DNA from: Clostridium scatologenes
GTDB taxonomy: Bacteria > Bacillota > Clostridia > Clostridiales > Clostridiaceae
Assembly (NCBI RefSeq): GCF_000968375.1
Contig: NZ_CP009933.1
Span: 1,860,001-1,924,000 of the forward strand
Length of the DNA: 64,000 nt
Direction of reading: 5' to 3'
This document shows, one piece after another, positions 7,012 through 15,852 of this stretch. Under the pieces are notes generated by a model. That model was not told the DNA's origin. It did no database searches and saw only the letters and a program-made list of their open reading frames with translations. Both the position numbers and the translations under genes were made by a program. How positions within the stretch are numbered: position 1 is the stretch's first letter; every line of letters begins with the position of its first letter.

Positions 7012-8712
7012 CTATCTACAAATATTTTTATTAACAACATCTAATATAGTTTTATTATCAATTATAACTCTTGGAATTTTAATTTGATTCTTAGATATTC
7101 CTTTATTGAATAAAGCTTCTCTTACCAAATTAAATGTATTTGGTTTTAAAAGTATTACCTTTAGTTTATCCAATCTTCTATTGTTTCTAGCTCTATCATA
7201 AGCTAAATTTGACTTTCTAAGTTCACTGTCTAAAGTTTTTTCTATTAACTTAACTTTATAATCAGGAATAAAATCTTCAAATTCAAAATAAAAAATGTAC
7301 TTTCCAGGAGTAACTGAATTATCAGGTATTGTGCTATAATCAACTAAGTTCAAATTTAAATTTCTCATGGTATTTCTTATTGAATTTGCTAAATGTCCTT
7401 CATTGGTCTTTTCTGCTGACATATTAAGTACTTGATTTTTTCTATATAAAAATTCAACCTCTGGACAATTATTATAAAAACCAACTACCTTAATAACATC
7501 ACCTATTCTATATCTATAAAACCCTGCATAATTAGTGATCACTATCTCATATTTTTTCCCTATTTTTAATTCATCTAAGCAAAAGGTATGATTAATATTT
7601 GATTTTCCATTTTCAACTAAAATAAATTCATAAAAAACAGTATCTGGAATAATTATATATCGTATTTTATTTACATAAGGATTAATTCCAATCATAGCTT
7701 CAGTGGCAGCATAACCTGGAGAATAGATAGTGAGTGAATTAGTGTAATAATTTACTTTTTCATCATATATAGAGAAATTTGCTCCAGTTACTGTTATAAT
7801 ATATAACAAATCAGGCCATATTCTTTTGCTTATACCCTTAAAACCTTTCTTGAACTCACATTCTAACTGATACGCCCTACCTGCATTAGGTGAAAGAAGT
7901 TTATTTAATTTCCACCTAGTATTTTCATCAATATCCAAATTATTACTTATACGTCCCCTTCTTATATCTCTTACTAAACTTTCGTATTTACTTTCTAATA
8001 CCCTAAACAAATCCAATATATTAGAAATAAAAACTCCGCCTATATACAAAAGTCCAACTTCTCTTAATGCAAATAGCAAATGAAGGTACAGAGCAGTTTC
8101 TCTATCTTTTATTTTCATTACCTCTATTGGTGAAGTGTATAAATAAGGCAATATACGTTTTATACCATTCATTCCTCCAGAAGTAGCAGAACATATAGGA
8201 ATTCCTGACTTAGTGTATGTTGTCATGACCATATCAGCTATCATTAACCCTTTCCCATAATTCCAATTTTCTTTAAAGTTATCATAGGAATATTTATTAA
8301 TAAGCAGTGCCATATACTTTGATGCAATCTTTCTGCTTCTTTTAGTTACAGGAATTAACTTTTGTTTACCTGTAGTTCCAGAGGTATGGCCAAAGTATTC
8401 AATATCATCACCTATCAAAACCTTTTTGTCCCCATTTGCCATTCGTTCTATATAGTTTTCATAATATGGATATTCTGTTAATGGAACTTGCGTTTTAAAC
8501 CTATCTATAGACTTGATATTCTTAAACTCAAGCCTAATTCCAATTTCACTTTTGCAATTTAACTTTAATATTTTAAATAATACTTTTTCATTTACTTCTC
8601 TAGAATTTTTAGTCTCTTTATCAAAATTCCTCTTAACTGCTCCTCCACCTTCTATGGAAATTTTATATAGTATTTTGCTTATTATACTCGTAATAATGCC
8701 CTCCCTAATCAT
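7012..8712 (-). CDS. GH3-family acyl-adenylating protein
   Basis: This 566-residue protein has the adenylate-forming motif GHTSGTTGKQKLIPVT (about residues 107-122), then TSGGMNGIKRILPY, YAATEAMIGINPY and YEIVITNYAGFYRYRIGDVIKVVGF, the order typical of the GH3 auxin-responsive family. Plant GH3 enzymes activate indoleacetate, jasmonate or benzoates as AMP esters and join them to amino acids; bacterial substrates are mostly unknown. It has no signal peptide and is a single gene with its own terminator. The start is uncertain: the ATG has only AGGAA upstream, and GGGAGGG lies just inside the frame with no usual start after it. An arylacetate decarboxylase candidate 32 kb away makes an arylacetate substrate conceivable but unproven. 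Confidence 0.75.
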   Translation of the reverse strand: MIREGIITSIISKILYKISIEGGGAVKRNFDKETKNSREVNEKVLFKILKLNCKSEIGIRLEFKNIKSIDRFKTQVPLTEYPYYENYIERMANGDKKVLIGDDIEYFGHTSGTTGKQKLIPVTKRSRKIASKYMALLINKYSYDNFKENWNYGKGLMIADMVMTTYTKSGIPICSATSGGMNGIKRILPYLYTSPIEVMKIKDRETALYLHLLFALREVGLLYIGGVFISNILDLFRVLESKYESLVRDIRRGRISNNLDIDENTRWKLNKLLSPNAGRAYQLECEFKKGFKGISKRIWPDLLYIITVTGANFSIYDEKVNYYTNSLTIYSPGYAATEAMIGINPYVNKIRYIIIPDTVFYEFILVENGKSNINHTFCLDELKIGKKYEIVITNYAGFYRYRIGDVIKVVGFYNNCPEVEFLYRKNQVLNMSAEKTNEGHLANSIRNTMRNLNLNLVDYSTIPDNSVTPGKYIFYFEFEDFIPDYKVKLIEKTLDSELRKSNLAYDRARNNRRLDKLKVILLKPNTFNLVREALFNKGISKNQIKIPRVIIDNKTILDVVNKNICR

Positions 8713-8779
8713 TTTCCTATAATTAATATATGAAAAAATTAAAATGTTGTTATTTTATAATTTTAATTAATAATTACTA

Positions 8780-8848
8780 TTGACAAAGTTTAATTTTCAT
8801 GATAAATTTAAATCACAGAATAATTGTATGCAATTTAATTGTATGCAA
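8780..8848 (+). promoter_or_regulatory. peroxide-operon promoter with tandem OhrR-like operators
   Basis: TTGACA (8780-8785) and a TAAATT -10 box (8803-8808, 17-base spacer) precede two copies of AATTGTATGCAA (8822-8833 and 8837-8848). The first lies in AATTG-TATG-CAATT, an inverted repeat like the TACAATT/AATTGTA core of OhrR sites in Bacillus. The gene for an OhrR-type regulator ends this cluster. Confidence 0.6.
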
Positions 8849-8895
8849 AATAATTTTATAAAATATTTTTATTGGAATAAAAGGAGGAAAAATTT

Positions 8896-9441
8896 ATGTC
8901 AATTTATGATTACAAAGTTATAGGAATAGATGGAGAGGAAATATCTCTTGAAAAATATAAAGGAAAGGTATTAATAATAGCAAATACTGCAAGCAAATGT
9001 GGATTTACACCTCAATATGCAGACTTAGAAAAACTTTATAACGAATATAATAAGCAAGGTCTTGAAATATTGGGTTTTCCTTGCAATCAATTTGCTGGAC
9101 AGGAGCCTGGAAATAATAAAGAAGTTAAAAACTTCTGTCAGCTTAACTATGGTGTATCATTCCCACTATTTGAAAAAATAAATGTACGAGGTGCTTCAGC
9201 ACATCCTTTATTTAAATACTTAAGTGAAGAAATTCCTTTTAAAGGCTTAGACTTAAATCATCCAGGTGGACAAATATTATATAACTTTTTAAAGGAACAA
9301 TTTCCTGAATATTTGATAGGCAACTCTATAAAATGGAACTTTACTAAATTTTTAGTAGATAAAGAAGGTAATGTAGCTGGTAGATTTGAGCCTACAACTG
9401 AACCTTTAGCTATGGTTTCTGAAATAGAAAAACTATTATAA
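8896..9441 (+). CDS. glutathione peroxidase-fold thiol peroxidase
   Basis: The 181-residue protein has the family triad: Cys35 in NTASKCGFTPQY, Gln in GFPCNQFAGQEPG and Trp in KWNFTKFLVD. The peroxidatic residue is cysteine, not selenocysteine. A second cysteine in FPCNQF is the usual resolving position for thioredoxin-dependent members. Clostridia generally lack glutathione, so the reductant is probably the thioredoxin reductase and glutaredoxin-like protein encoded next to it. It is the first gene of the operon, with a strong AAGGAGG site, and likely removes organic or hydrogen peroxides in the cytoplasm. Confidence 0.9.
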   Translation: MSIYDYKVIGIDGEEISLEKYKGKVLIIANTASKCGFTPQYADLEKLYNEYNKQGLEILGFPCNQFAGQEPGNNKEVKNFCQLNYGVSFPLFEKINVRGASAHPLFKYLSEEIPFKGLDLNHPGGQILYNFLKEQFPEYLIGNSIKWNFTKFLVDKEGNVAGRFEPTTEPLAMVSEIEKLL

Positions 9442-9465
9442 AAAGTTAACTAAGCAGGTGATACA

Positions 9466-10392
9466 ATGATTAAAAAAGAAAAAAAACTAGATCTTTTAAT
9501 AATAGGCTCAGGACCAGCAGGCCTAACAGCAGCTATTTATGCAGCAAGACTTAAACTTAAAACTTTAATTCTTGAAGATGAATTAGTTGGTGGACAAATA
9601 AAAGATGCATATACAGTTGAAAATTATCCTGGCTTTATTTCCATCAGTGGATCAGACTTAATTGATAAAATTCAAAATCAAGCTATAAACTATGGTGTGG
9701 AAATAGATGAATTTGATAAAATAGTATCTGTAAAACTTACAAATAACGAAAAAATTATTGAGACTAAAAGCTATATATATAAACCTAAAGCAGTAATAAT
9801 AGCAGCAGGAGCTAAAAAAAGAGAATTACCAATATCTGAAGAAAAAAATTTCCACGGAAAAGGAATTCATTATTGTGAACTATGCGATGGACACTTATAT
9901 GAAGGAAAACATATTGCAGTTGTAGGTGGTGGAAATTCAGCAGTTCAAGCCGCTAACTTTTTATCAAAATATGCCAAAAAAATAACATTGATCCATAAAA
10001 GAAATTACTTACGGGCAGATAAAAAAAATCAACAAGAATTATTTGACAACAAAAAAGTGGAAATTTTATGGAATTCTAAAATACAACATGCAATTGGAGA
10101 TAATAAATTAGAAGCTGTTCTTATTGAAAATGAAAAAGAAACTTACAAATTAGATTTAGATGGTATCTTTGTATATATAGGAGTAACTCCTAGAACTGAT
10201 TTATATAAAGATTATTTAAATTTGAATAGCTCTGGTAACATTGAAGCAAGTGAAACTTGTGAAACTAATATAAAAGGTGTTTTTGCAGCTGGTGATGTTC
10301 GAACTAAACCTTTTAGACAATTAACAACAGCTGTAAGTGATGGTACAACAGCTGCATTAATGGCAGAAAAATATATAAAAAATGAGTATTAA
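9466..10392 (+). CDS. trxB: thioredoxin reductase-like flavoprotein
   Basis: The 308-residue enzyme has the FAD motif IIGSGPAGLTAAIYAAR, a redox pair C137-E-L-C140 in HYCELCDG, the nucleotide motif VVGGGNSAVQAANFL and the C-terminal FAD loop GVFAAGDVR. The canonical NADPH-specific HRRxxxR reads HKRNYLR, so cofactor preference cannot be assumed. C. pasteurianum has a related NADH-dependent reductase (Cp34) that works with a glutaredoxin-like protein (Cp9) to reduce peroxidases, and the same arrangement is seen here. It lies 24 bases after the peroxidase gene and 21 bases before the glutaredoxin gene. Confidence 0.9.
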   Translation: MIKKEKKLDLLIIGSGPAGLTAAIYAARLKLKTLILEDELVGGQIKDAYTVENYPGFISISGSDLIDKIQNQAINYGVEIDEFDKIVSVKLTNNEKIIETKSYIYKPKAVIIAAGAKKRELPISEEKNFHGKGIHYCELCDGHLYEGKHIAVVGGGNSAVQAANFLSKYAKKITLIHKRNYLRADKKNQQELFDNKKVEILWNSKIQHAIGDNKLEAVLIENEKETYKLDLDGIFVYIGVTPRTDLYKDYLNLNSSGNIEASETCETNIKGVFAAGDVRTKPFRQLTTAVSDGTTAALMAEKYIKNEY

Positions 10393-10413
10393 TTTTAAAA
10401 ATGAGGTGATTTT

Positions 10414-10641
10414 ATGGTAAAAGTATATTCAATGTCTGATTGCCCTTGGTGTAAAAAGGCAAAAACTTATCTTAGCACTAAAGGAATAGATTATATAGAT
10501 ATAAATGTTGAAAAAGATATAGCTGGAAGAAAAGAATTGCTTGAAATATCAAAGCAACAAAATGTGCCAACAATAAATATAAATGGCAATATAGTTGTTG
10601 GATTTGATAAAGATAAAATAGATGAATACTTAAATTTGTAA
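10414..10641 (+). CDS. glutaredoxin-like protein
   Basis: The 75-residue thioredoxin-fold protein has the dithiol site C10-P-W-C13 and the cis-Pro segment VPTININGNIVVGFD. It matches the Cp9/YruB-like group that carries electrons from a thioredoxin-reductase-like flavoprotein to peroxidases. It is third in the operon with a good GAGGTG site, and is followed by a hairpin and then the regulator gene. Confidence 0.9.
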   Translation: MVKVYSMSDCPWCKKAKTYLSTKGIDYIDINVEKDIAGRKELLEISKQQNVPTININGNIVVGFDKDKIDEYLNL

Positions 10642-10647
10642 ACTTCC

Positions 10648-10693
10648 TAATAATGATGTAAAATGTTATAGAAAATATTTTACATCATTATTA
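10648..10693 (+). terminator. 17-bp perfect hairpin between the glutaredoxin and ohrR genes
   Basis: 10648-10664 pairs perfectly with 10677-10693 around a 12-base loop. There is no T-run, so it may be a weak terminator or a stabilising hairpin that lowers read-through into ohrR. Confidence 0.6.
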
Positions 10694-10715
10694 ATTTGCA
10701 AGGTTGTGATAATAT

Positions 10716-11153
10716 ATGAATTATGAATCATTAAAATTGGATAATCAATTATGTTTTGCACTATATGCTTGTGCCAAAGAAGTAACTAGAATTTACAAAC
10801 CACTCCTTGATAAATTTGGTATAACTTATACTCAATATATTACTTTACTAGTACTTTGGGAACATGACAACATAACTGTAAAAGAGCTTGGAAAAAAGCT
10901 TCACTTAGATTCTGGAACCCTTACACCTTTATTAAAAAAACTTGAAAATATGAAATTATTAGAAAGATTAAGAGATACTCATGATGAAAGAAATGTATAT
11001 ATTAAATTAACTGATAAAGGTGTAAATATGCGAGATGAAGCTTTGGAAATACCAAAAAAAATGTTTTGCAGTACAGGCATTTCCATAGAAGAAGCCTCAA
11101 ACTTAAAGGATAAACTAAAAAACTTATTAAATAATTTAGATGAAAAAGCATAG
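10716..11153 (+). CDS. ohrR: OhrR-type MarR regulator, peroxide sensor
   Basis: The 145-residue protein begins LDNQLCFALYACAKEVTRIYKPLLD, the N-terminal signature of OhrR, with the redox-sensing Cys at position 13 and a second Cys at 19. The helix-turn-helix lies at about residues 54-85, and the wing RLRDTHDERNVYIKLTDKG is conserved. In this family oxidation of the Cys by organic peroxides releases the repressor from TACAATT-like sites. Such sites occur before the peroxidase gene at the head of this cluster, so the regulator very likely controls that operon. Its own transcript ends at a strong hairpin overlapping the stop codon. Confidence 0.85.
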   Translation: MNYESLKLDNQLCFALYACAKEVTRIYKPLLDKFGITYTQYITLLVLWEHDNITVKELGKKLHLDSGTLTPLLKKLENMKLLERLRDTHDERNVYIKLTDKGVNMRDEALEIPKKMFCSTGISIEEASNLKDKLKNLLNNLDEKA

Positions 11154-11190
11154 GATTCTATTCATTACTTAGAATCCTATGCTTTTGTTA
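11144..11190 (+). terminator. terminator after ohrR
   Basis: A 17-bp perfect stem (11144-11160 with 11170-11186) ends in a T-run and overlaps the last codons of ohrR. Confidence 0.85.
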
Positions 11191-11287
11191 TACTTTAAAT
11201 ATTCTTATTTACTACTTAATTATGAATAGTATTTTTAATTCTGCAAACTATATAAATTGAAATATTTATATAGAATGGGGAATTAAC

Positions 11288-11830
11288 ATGAAAATAGGAC
11301 TTGTAAGACACTTTAAAGTAGATTTAAAAAGAAATTCTTTTATGTCATCGAAAACATATAACGAATACATGAACAAATATGAAGAAACAAGAGTTATTCC
11401 TAACGAATTAGTCATAGATAAAATTTGGGATAAATGTTACTGCAGTAGTATGGAAAGAGCTATTACCACTGCAAAAACTATATATCATGGAAATATAATA
11501 GTAACAAACAAACTAGTAGAAATATCCTTTACAGCAAGAATAAATACCAAGCTTCCACTCCCCTATTATTTTTGGACATTTATAAATAGAATTGCTTGGT
11601 TTAGAAATCACATTTCACAACCTGAAGGTAGAACAAAAACTTTAAAAAGACTTAATGAAATAGTTGATGAAATATTACAACAAAAAGATAAAGATATTCT
11701 AATTGTAAGTCATGCTGGAGCATTATATGAAATAAGAAAAATACTTAGAAGAAAAGGATTTAAAGGACATAACTTTATAAAAGCTAGAAATGGAAAATTG
11801 TATGTTATGGAAAATGACTCACTTAGTTAA
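11288..11830 (+). CDS. histidine phosphatase (phosphoglycerate mutase) family protein
   Basis: The 180-residue protein shows the family's R7-H8 in KIGLVRHFKVD, the SSMERAITTAKTI helix that supplies a second Arg, and the late His in LIVSHAGALYEIRK. Members transfer phosphate through the first His; substrates range from sugar phosphates to cobamide precursors. The usual RHGET motif reads RHFKV, so it is not a typical mutase or CobC. It is a single gene with a GGGGAATT site and strong terminators on both sides. Substrate unknown. Confidence 0.8.
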   Translation: MKIGLVRHFKVDLKRNSFMSSKTYNEYMNKYEETRVIPNELVIDKIWDKCYCSSMERAITTAKTIYHGNIIVTNKLVEISFTARINTKLPLPYYFWTFINRIAWFRNHISQPEGRTKTLKRLNEIVDEILQQKDKDILIVSHAGALYEIRKILRRKGFKGHNFIKARNGKLYVMENDSLS

Positions 11831-11860
11831 TTTAATAGTATTCTTCCACTCTCAACTAGT

Positions 11861-11920
11861 CTAATTTAAACGACTTTAGCCTAGTATATCTTATAACTTT
11901 AGTCGTTTAAATTAGTTTTT
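11861..11920. terminator. bidirectional terminator between convergent genes
   Basis: CTAATTTAAACGACT (11861-11875) pairs with AGTCGTTTAAATTAG (11901-11915), followed by TTTTT. It serves the phosphatase gene on + and probably blaR on -. Confidence 0.85.
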
Positions 11921-11967
11921 GTTACTGACAATATATATTTTTACAGATGAAAATCAAGAATTGTATA

Positions 11968-13836
11968 CTATGTTAGTGGAACTATTTCACCTGAAACTTC
12001 TCTTATTGATATACCTGTTAGACCATTTGCTTTTAGATGTTTAATTAAATTATCTCGCTGTAACTTACCTATATCCTTATTGCTATCACTGCCATATTTA
12101 AAAATTTTATCTGAGAGACCTTTTATTTTTTTCCTTGATACAGGCATAGTGCAAAACTTTTCAATTGATGGACCACATTCATCACCATCCTTTGCCTGTT
12201 CATATTTATCCAATTTGTAACTACCATCTGAATTTTTAACATAAGTAATTGCAGTTGGATCTATAGATCCACACTGCTCACTTAAAGTTTTACCATAAAA
12301 ACCATATGTGGCAGCGAAATTAGTAACAACTACTTTTAGTTTATTTCCCTGTTTATAAACCCCATGAATATGAGGTGCTACAACAAGAAAACTTAAATCA
12401 CTTTTTATTCCTTGATTTTTCTCTATTTCAGTTTTATACACCAGTTTTTCAATAGGATCCGCACCGTCATAGGAAAAATCAGGCAATGTAATTTCGTCTA
12501 CTAGTTGCAGCTTAGAGTACCATTCTGTAGGTAATAAGTTTTTATCTTGCACATTATTCCTTGAACCTAACCAATCTTTACAAAGCCTCATTATAATCTG
12601 ACCACGCAAATCATTTTTAACATTACCTTCTTTAAATTGTGACAGCATGTAATTTTCTGCATCCCTTCCAGCTCTTAAAATACTATCATAGTCCATTCTA
12701 TGAGCTGAAATATGCTCATCTGGATTAGATGAATTAAGTGGAGATGACAAAATAGTTTTTATACTATCTTCAAAGCTAGAGTGCACTCTCTTTAAAACTT
12801 CATTTTTATCCTCTATGTTTAACTCTTTTTGTAATTTTTCATCCTTTAAAAATGCTTCTTCCATGTTAACCTTCTTATCAATTGGATTAGAAATAAGTGT
12901 CATACTTACAACAACAATTACAACTACTCCTACACATAAAATCCAAAAAGCTGGCTGTTTATATTTCAACACATTTTTAATACGCCTTTTTATATTATTC
13001 TCTCCAAATGCAAGTGAACTGCCACTTATAAACTTTCTGTCCACTGCCATAGACAAAAGAGATCTACTATACTCCTTTTTTATTTCATTGCCAAATTCTT
13101 CAATTACCTTTTCATCACAAGACATTTCCATATCATTACTCATAAGTATAAAACTCATCCATACAAGTGGGTTAAACCAATGAATGCACAAAAGCAAAAA
13201 AGCAAAAAGTTTTATAATATAATCAAATCGTTTTATATGAATTTGTTCATGTTTTAAAATGTATTTCTTTTCCTCTTCTACTAAGCCTATTGGTAAATAA
13301 ATTTTAGGTTTTATAATTCCAAGAACAAATGGAGTTTTAATTTTTTCACACTCAAAAGCATCATCATGAACTAACATGGCACAGCTAACTTTCTTTTTTA
13401 ACATTATATAAGATATAATTCCATAACTAACCATAATAAGAATACCTAAAAACCATATTATTGAAAGTATGAATAAAGTGATGTCTATTGGGTTTATTCC
13501 AGTACTAACTGATGCTGAAGGAACAGATTTATTAATTATTACACTAATCCCACTTATGTCTGTTTGTACTTTAGGTTGTGCTATATTGCCTACATTTAAA
13601 GGAATGTATTGTATTTTTTTAGGAGTATCAAAAATAGGTTTTAAAAAACTAATTGCAGAACAAAAGGAAAAAGGACTCATTAGTCGAAACATTACCACTA
13701 TCCAAAGACTATAGGAAAATATCTTTGGAGCTTTTTTCAAAAACAATCTTACAATCACAACAAATAAAATAACACAACTGGCAGTTATGTTCATATTAAG
13801 CACTGTGAAAAATAAGTTTTGTAAATAATGGTCCAT
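11968..13836 (-). CDS. BlaR1/MecR1-family M56 metallopeptidase signal transducer
   Basis: The 622-residue protein starts with several membrane segments, followed by the zinc protease motif LKHEQIHIKRFDY (HExxH), CIHWFNPLVW and MSCDEKVIEEFG, all typical of BlaR1/MecR1. A further membrane segment near residue 290 precedes a large domain expected outside the cell. That domain lacks a penicillin-binding SxxK/SxN/KTG set as far as I can see, so it is not a standard beta-lactam sensor. It starts four bases after the blaI stop. By analogy, ligand binding triggers the protease and leads to loss of BlaI repression. No beta-lactamase gene is nearby. Confidence 0.85.
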   Translation of the reverse strand: MDHYLQNLFFTVLNMNITASCVILFVVIVRLFLKKAPKIFSYSLWIVVMFRLMSPFSFCSAISFLKPIFDTPKKIQYIPLNVGNIAQPKVQTDISGISVIINKSVPSASVSTGINPIDITLFILSIIWFLGILIMVSYGIISYIMLKKKVSCAMLVHDDAFECEKIKTPFVLGIIKPKIYLPIGLVEEEKKYILKHEQIHIKRFDYIIKLFAFLLLCIHWFNPLVWMSFILMSNDMEMSCDEKVIEEFGNEIKKEYSRSLLSMAVDRKFISGSSLAFGENNIKRRIKNVLKYKQPAFWILCVGVVVIVVVSMTLISNPIDKKVNMEEAFLKDEKLQKELNIEDKNEVLKRVHSSFEDSIKTILSSPLNSSNPDEHISAHRMDYDSILRAGRDAENYMLSQFKEGNVKNDLRGQIIMRLCKDWLGSRNNVQDKNLLPTEWYSKLQLVDEITLPDFSYDGADPIEKLVYKTEIEKNQGIKSDLSFLVVAPHIHGVYKQGNKLKVVVTNFAATYGFYGKTLSEQCGSIDPTAITYVKNSDGSYKLDKYEQAKDGDECGPSIEKFCTMPVSRKKIKGLSDKIFKYGSDSNKDIGKLQRDNLIKHLKANGLTGISIREVSGEIVPLT

Positions 13837-13839
13837 GTG

Positions 13840-14202
13840 CTACTCCTCCTTATAATTGTCTATAAGTTTTTTCAGGTAATCTGCATCATCTTTAGATAAT
13901 TTTTTATCACTCATAAAACTTGTAATAAACTTAGGTAATGATCCTCCGAAATTTTTCTCTAAGAATTGTTCGCTTTCAAATTTCTGTATTTGTTCTTTCT
14001 TTACAACAGAAGTAACAATTGAATTTTCATTCTGTAATATTTCTTTCTGACATAATTTTTTCAAAACTGTATATGTTGTAGACTTTTTCCATCCAAGCTT
14101 TTCGCTGCAAAGCTCTACAAGCTTTCCTGATCCTAAAGGTTCATTTTCCCAAACAATACTTGCAAAACGATATTCACTCTCACAAAGATTAAATTTATCC
14201 AT
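13840..14202 (-). CDS. BlaI/MecI/CopY-family repressor
   Basis: The 120-residue protein has the BlaI winged helix: ESEYRFASIVWENEPLGSGKLVELCSEKLGW, KKSTTYTVLKKLCQKEIL and a C-terminal dimerisation tail with the FLEKNFGGSLPKFITSF pattern. It is co-transcribed with blaR downstream. Its promoter region carries two copies of GTCTAT-N4-ATAGAC, the likely operators for autoregulation. A strong AGGAGG site precedes the ATG. Confidence 0.9.
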   Translation of the reverse strand: MDKFNLCESEYRFASIVWENEPLGSGKLVELCSEKLGWKKSTTYTVLKKLCQKEILQNENSIVTSVVKKEQIQKFESEQFLEKNFGGSLPKFITSFMSDKKLSKDDADYLKKLIDNYKEE

Positions 14203-14213
14203 AGCAACCTCCT

Positions 14214-14263
14214 TGGTCTATAGCAATAGACCATATTATTAATATAAGTCTATCATTATAGAC
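14214..14263 (-). promoter_or_regulatory. twin BlaI-type operators
   Basis: TGGTCTAT-AGCA-ATAGACCA (14214-14233) and GTCTAT-CATT-ATAGAC (14248-14263) are perfect inverted repeats with the same core and 4-base spacer, immediately upstream of blaI. The core differs from the TACA/TGTA core of staphylococcal bla operators. Confidence 0.7.
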
Positions 14264-14287
14264 CAATTATGTCAATTAAATGAAAAT

Positions 14288-14325
14288 AACTGTAAATGAA
14301 TCAGGTTTCAATTTCATTTACAGTT
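14288..14325. terminator. terminator after the flavodoxin gene
   Basis: AACTGTAAATGAA (14288-14300) pairs with TTCATTTACAGTT (14313-14325), with T-rich tails on both strands. It lies between the flavodoxin stop and the blaI operators and so insulates the two minus-strand units. Confidence 0.7.
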
Positions 14326-14350
14326 GATTTTATTTTTTTATATTTAATTA

Positions 14351-14830
14351 TCATTTCATAATATTTTTAGCCCATTTTTCTGCTCTACTTTTATTTAATT
14401 CTTTATCATTTTTTAATGGTTCTTTAAACCCTATTTCTCCTACTACTGTACTTTTAGCTAAATATTTTCTAAGATTACCAAATATTTTTCCACTTTGTCC
14501 TCCATAGCAGCAAAATAATGCTATTTTTTTATTTTCTATTTTCTTTTTAGAAAAAAATGTATTAAAAGCAGGTGCAAAAGTCCCTGCCCACACAGGAGAA
14601 CCTAAAAAAATCATATCATAATCTTCAATACTTTTTTCTAAAGTTTTCAACTTTGGACATTCTTTAAAAACAACTTGTTTTCCACCTAGTACAAATTTAA
14701 AAAAACCTTTACTTGGTACATCTTTTTCAGGCTTAAGCTCTAATATGTCACCATTAATGGATCTTGATATAGTTTCTGCAATAAACCTTGTATTACCTTC
14801 TAAGGAATAATAAACAACAAGTGTTCTCAT
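14351..14830 (-). CDS. flavodoxin
   Basis: I chose the ATG at 14830 (159 residues, MRTLVVYYS), since GGAAAGG lies nine bases upstream; the ATG 18 bases earlier overlaps that site. The FMN phosphate loop YYSLEGNTRFIAE, the LGSPVWAGTFAPAFNTF segment that stacks on the flavin and the FCCYGGQSGKIF loop are all present. It is a longer flavodoxin of the type often annotated as NAD(P)H-dependent FMN protein in clostridia, and carries electrons in the cytoplasm. It is a single gene with its own terminator; redox partner unknown. Confidence 0.85.
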   Translation of the reverse strand: MRTLVVYYSLEGNTRFIAETISRSINGDILELKPEKDVPSKGFFKFVLGGKQVVFKECPKLKTLEKSIEDYDMIFLGSPVWAGTFAPAFNTFFSKKKIENKKIALFCCYGGQSGKIFGNLRKYLAKSTVVGEIGFKEPLKNDKELNKSRAEKWAKNIMK

Positions 14831-14976
14831 TCTATCATACCTTTCCATAAATTAATAGATTTATCCACATCTTAAATTAATGATAAATTTCACATAAAGT
14901 GTAAAATTTAGATCAATTTTACTCCAGGTAAATAATAACACTTAATTATAATATTGTATATACATATTTTCGTTGA

Positions 14977-15660
14977 TTAAGATAAAATTTTAGGTATAGG
15001 TCCCATTGGACCTATTATATTTCTTATTTCATCATATGGAATTTCTATTTTAAATAAACCATAAACATAAGGTGTATATTCATAAACTTGATAATATAAT
15101 ACTAAACTATTGTTCGTTAAGTAATATTGTTGTTCTCTGGTTATGCCATTATACTTATTTATTAGTAAAATATTATTTTCTTTAATATATTTTTCTGCTA
15201 ATTTATTGAGAATAGGAATATAGTACATTTTAGGATTAAATAAGTCATTAAAGCTATAAAGCTCACCATTCTCTACATTGACTGTTACAGAAGAATATAA
15301 AGTAAACCCATGAGCTGCTCTTTTTTCATAAACATACAAATCAAAAAGTATACTTAAAATACCATTTTTATTTAAAGTTACTTCATAAGTTCCCAGTACC
15401 TCTTGAAAATCTATAATTTCAGGACGTAATACTTGAATCCTAAAAAGCTTATCTACTTCATCTGTAATTATATTATTAACTTTTGTTATACTCTTCTCAG
15501 AATTTGGATTATCAATTACTGGATATGAAATTTTAAATTTAGGAGGCATTAAATTTTGAGTTTTTAAATTTATAGCTTTCCTAAAATTTCTATAATTATC
15601 AGTGATATTTTTATAAGCAAAAAAACCGTTACAATTATCAGGATAACTAAAATAAAACAT
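14977..15660 (-). CDS. DUF3298-domain protein
   Basis: The 227-residue protein has a DUF4163-like first half (FKISYPVIDNPNSEKSITKVNNII, then YEVTLNKNGILSILFDLYVYEKRAAHGFTLYSSVTVNVENGELYSFNDLF) and a DUF3298-like end (YLTNNSLVLYYQVYEYTPYVYGLFKIEIPYDEI). The family includes extracellular parts of RsiV-type anti-sigma factors, which bind lysozyme. This copy has no signal peptide or membrane segment, so it looks cytoplasmic. AAGGAG precedes the ATG. Function unknown. Confidence 0.75.
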   Translation of the reverse strand: MFYFSYPDNCNGFFAYKNITDNYRNFRKAINLKTQNLMPPKFKISYPVIDNPNSEKSITKVNNIITDEVDKLFRIQVLRPEIIDFQEVLGTYEVTLNKNGILSILFDLYVYEKRAAHGFTLYSSVTVNVENGELYSFNDLFNPKMYYIPILNKLAEKYIKENNILLINKYNGITREQQYYLTNNSLVLYYQVYEYTPYVYGLFKIEIPYDEIRNIIGPMGPIPKILS

Positions 15661-15852
15661 TATTACTCCTTAAAAAACACATTATATATATATTTATTCT
15701 TTATAGCCAGATGATATAACTATGTATTACCTGCATATATTTTTTGATAATACTATTATGACTTTACACTTAAAATCTTCAAGTGAACATATTAATATAT
15801 ATTTTTATACTGTATGTGTACTAAAAATTAATGTTAATTATAAAATTTTATA

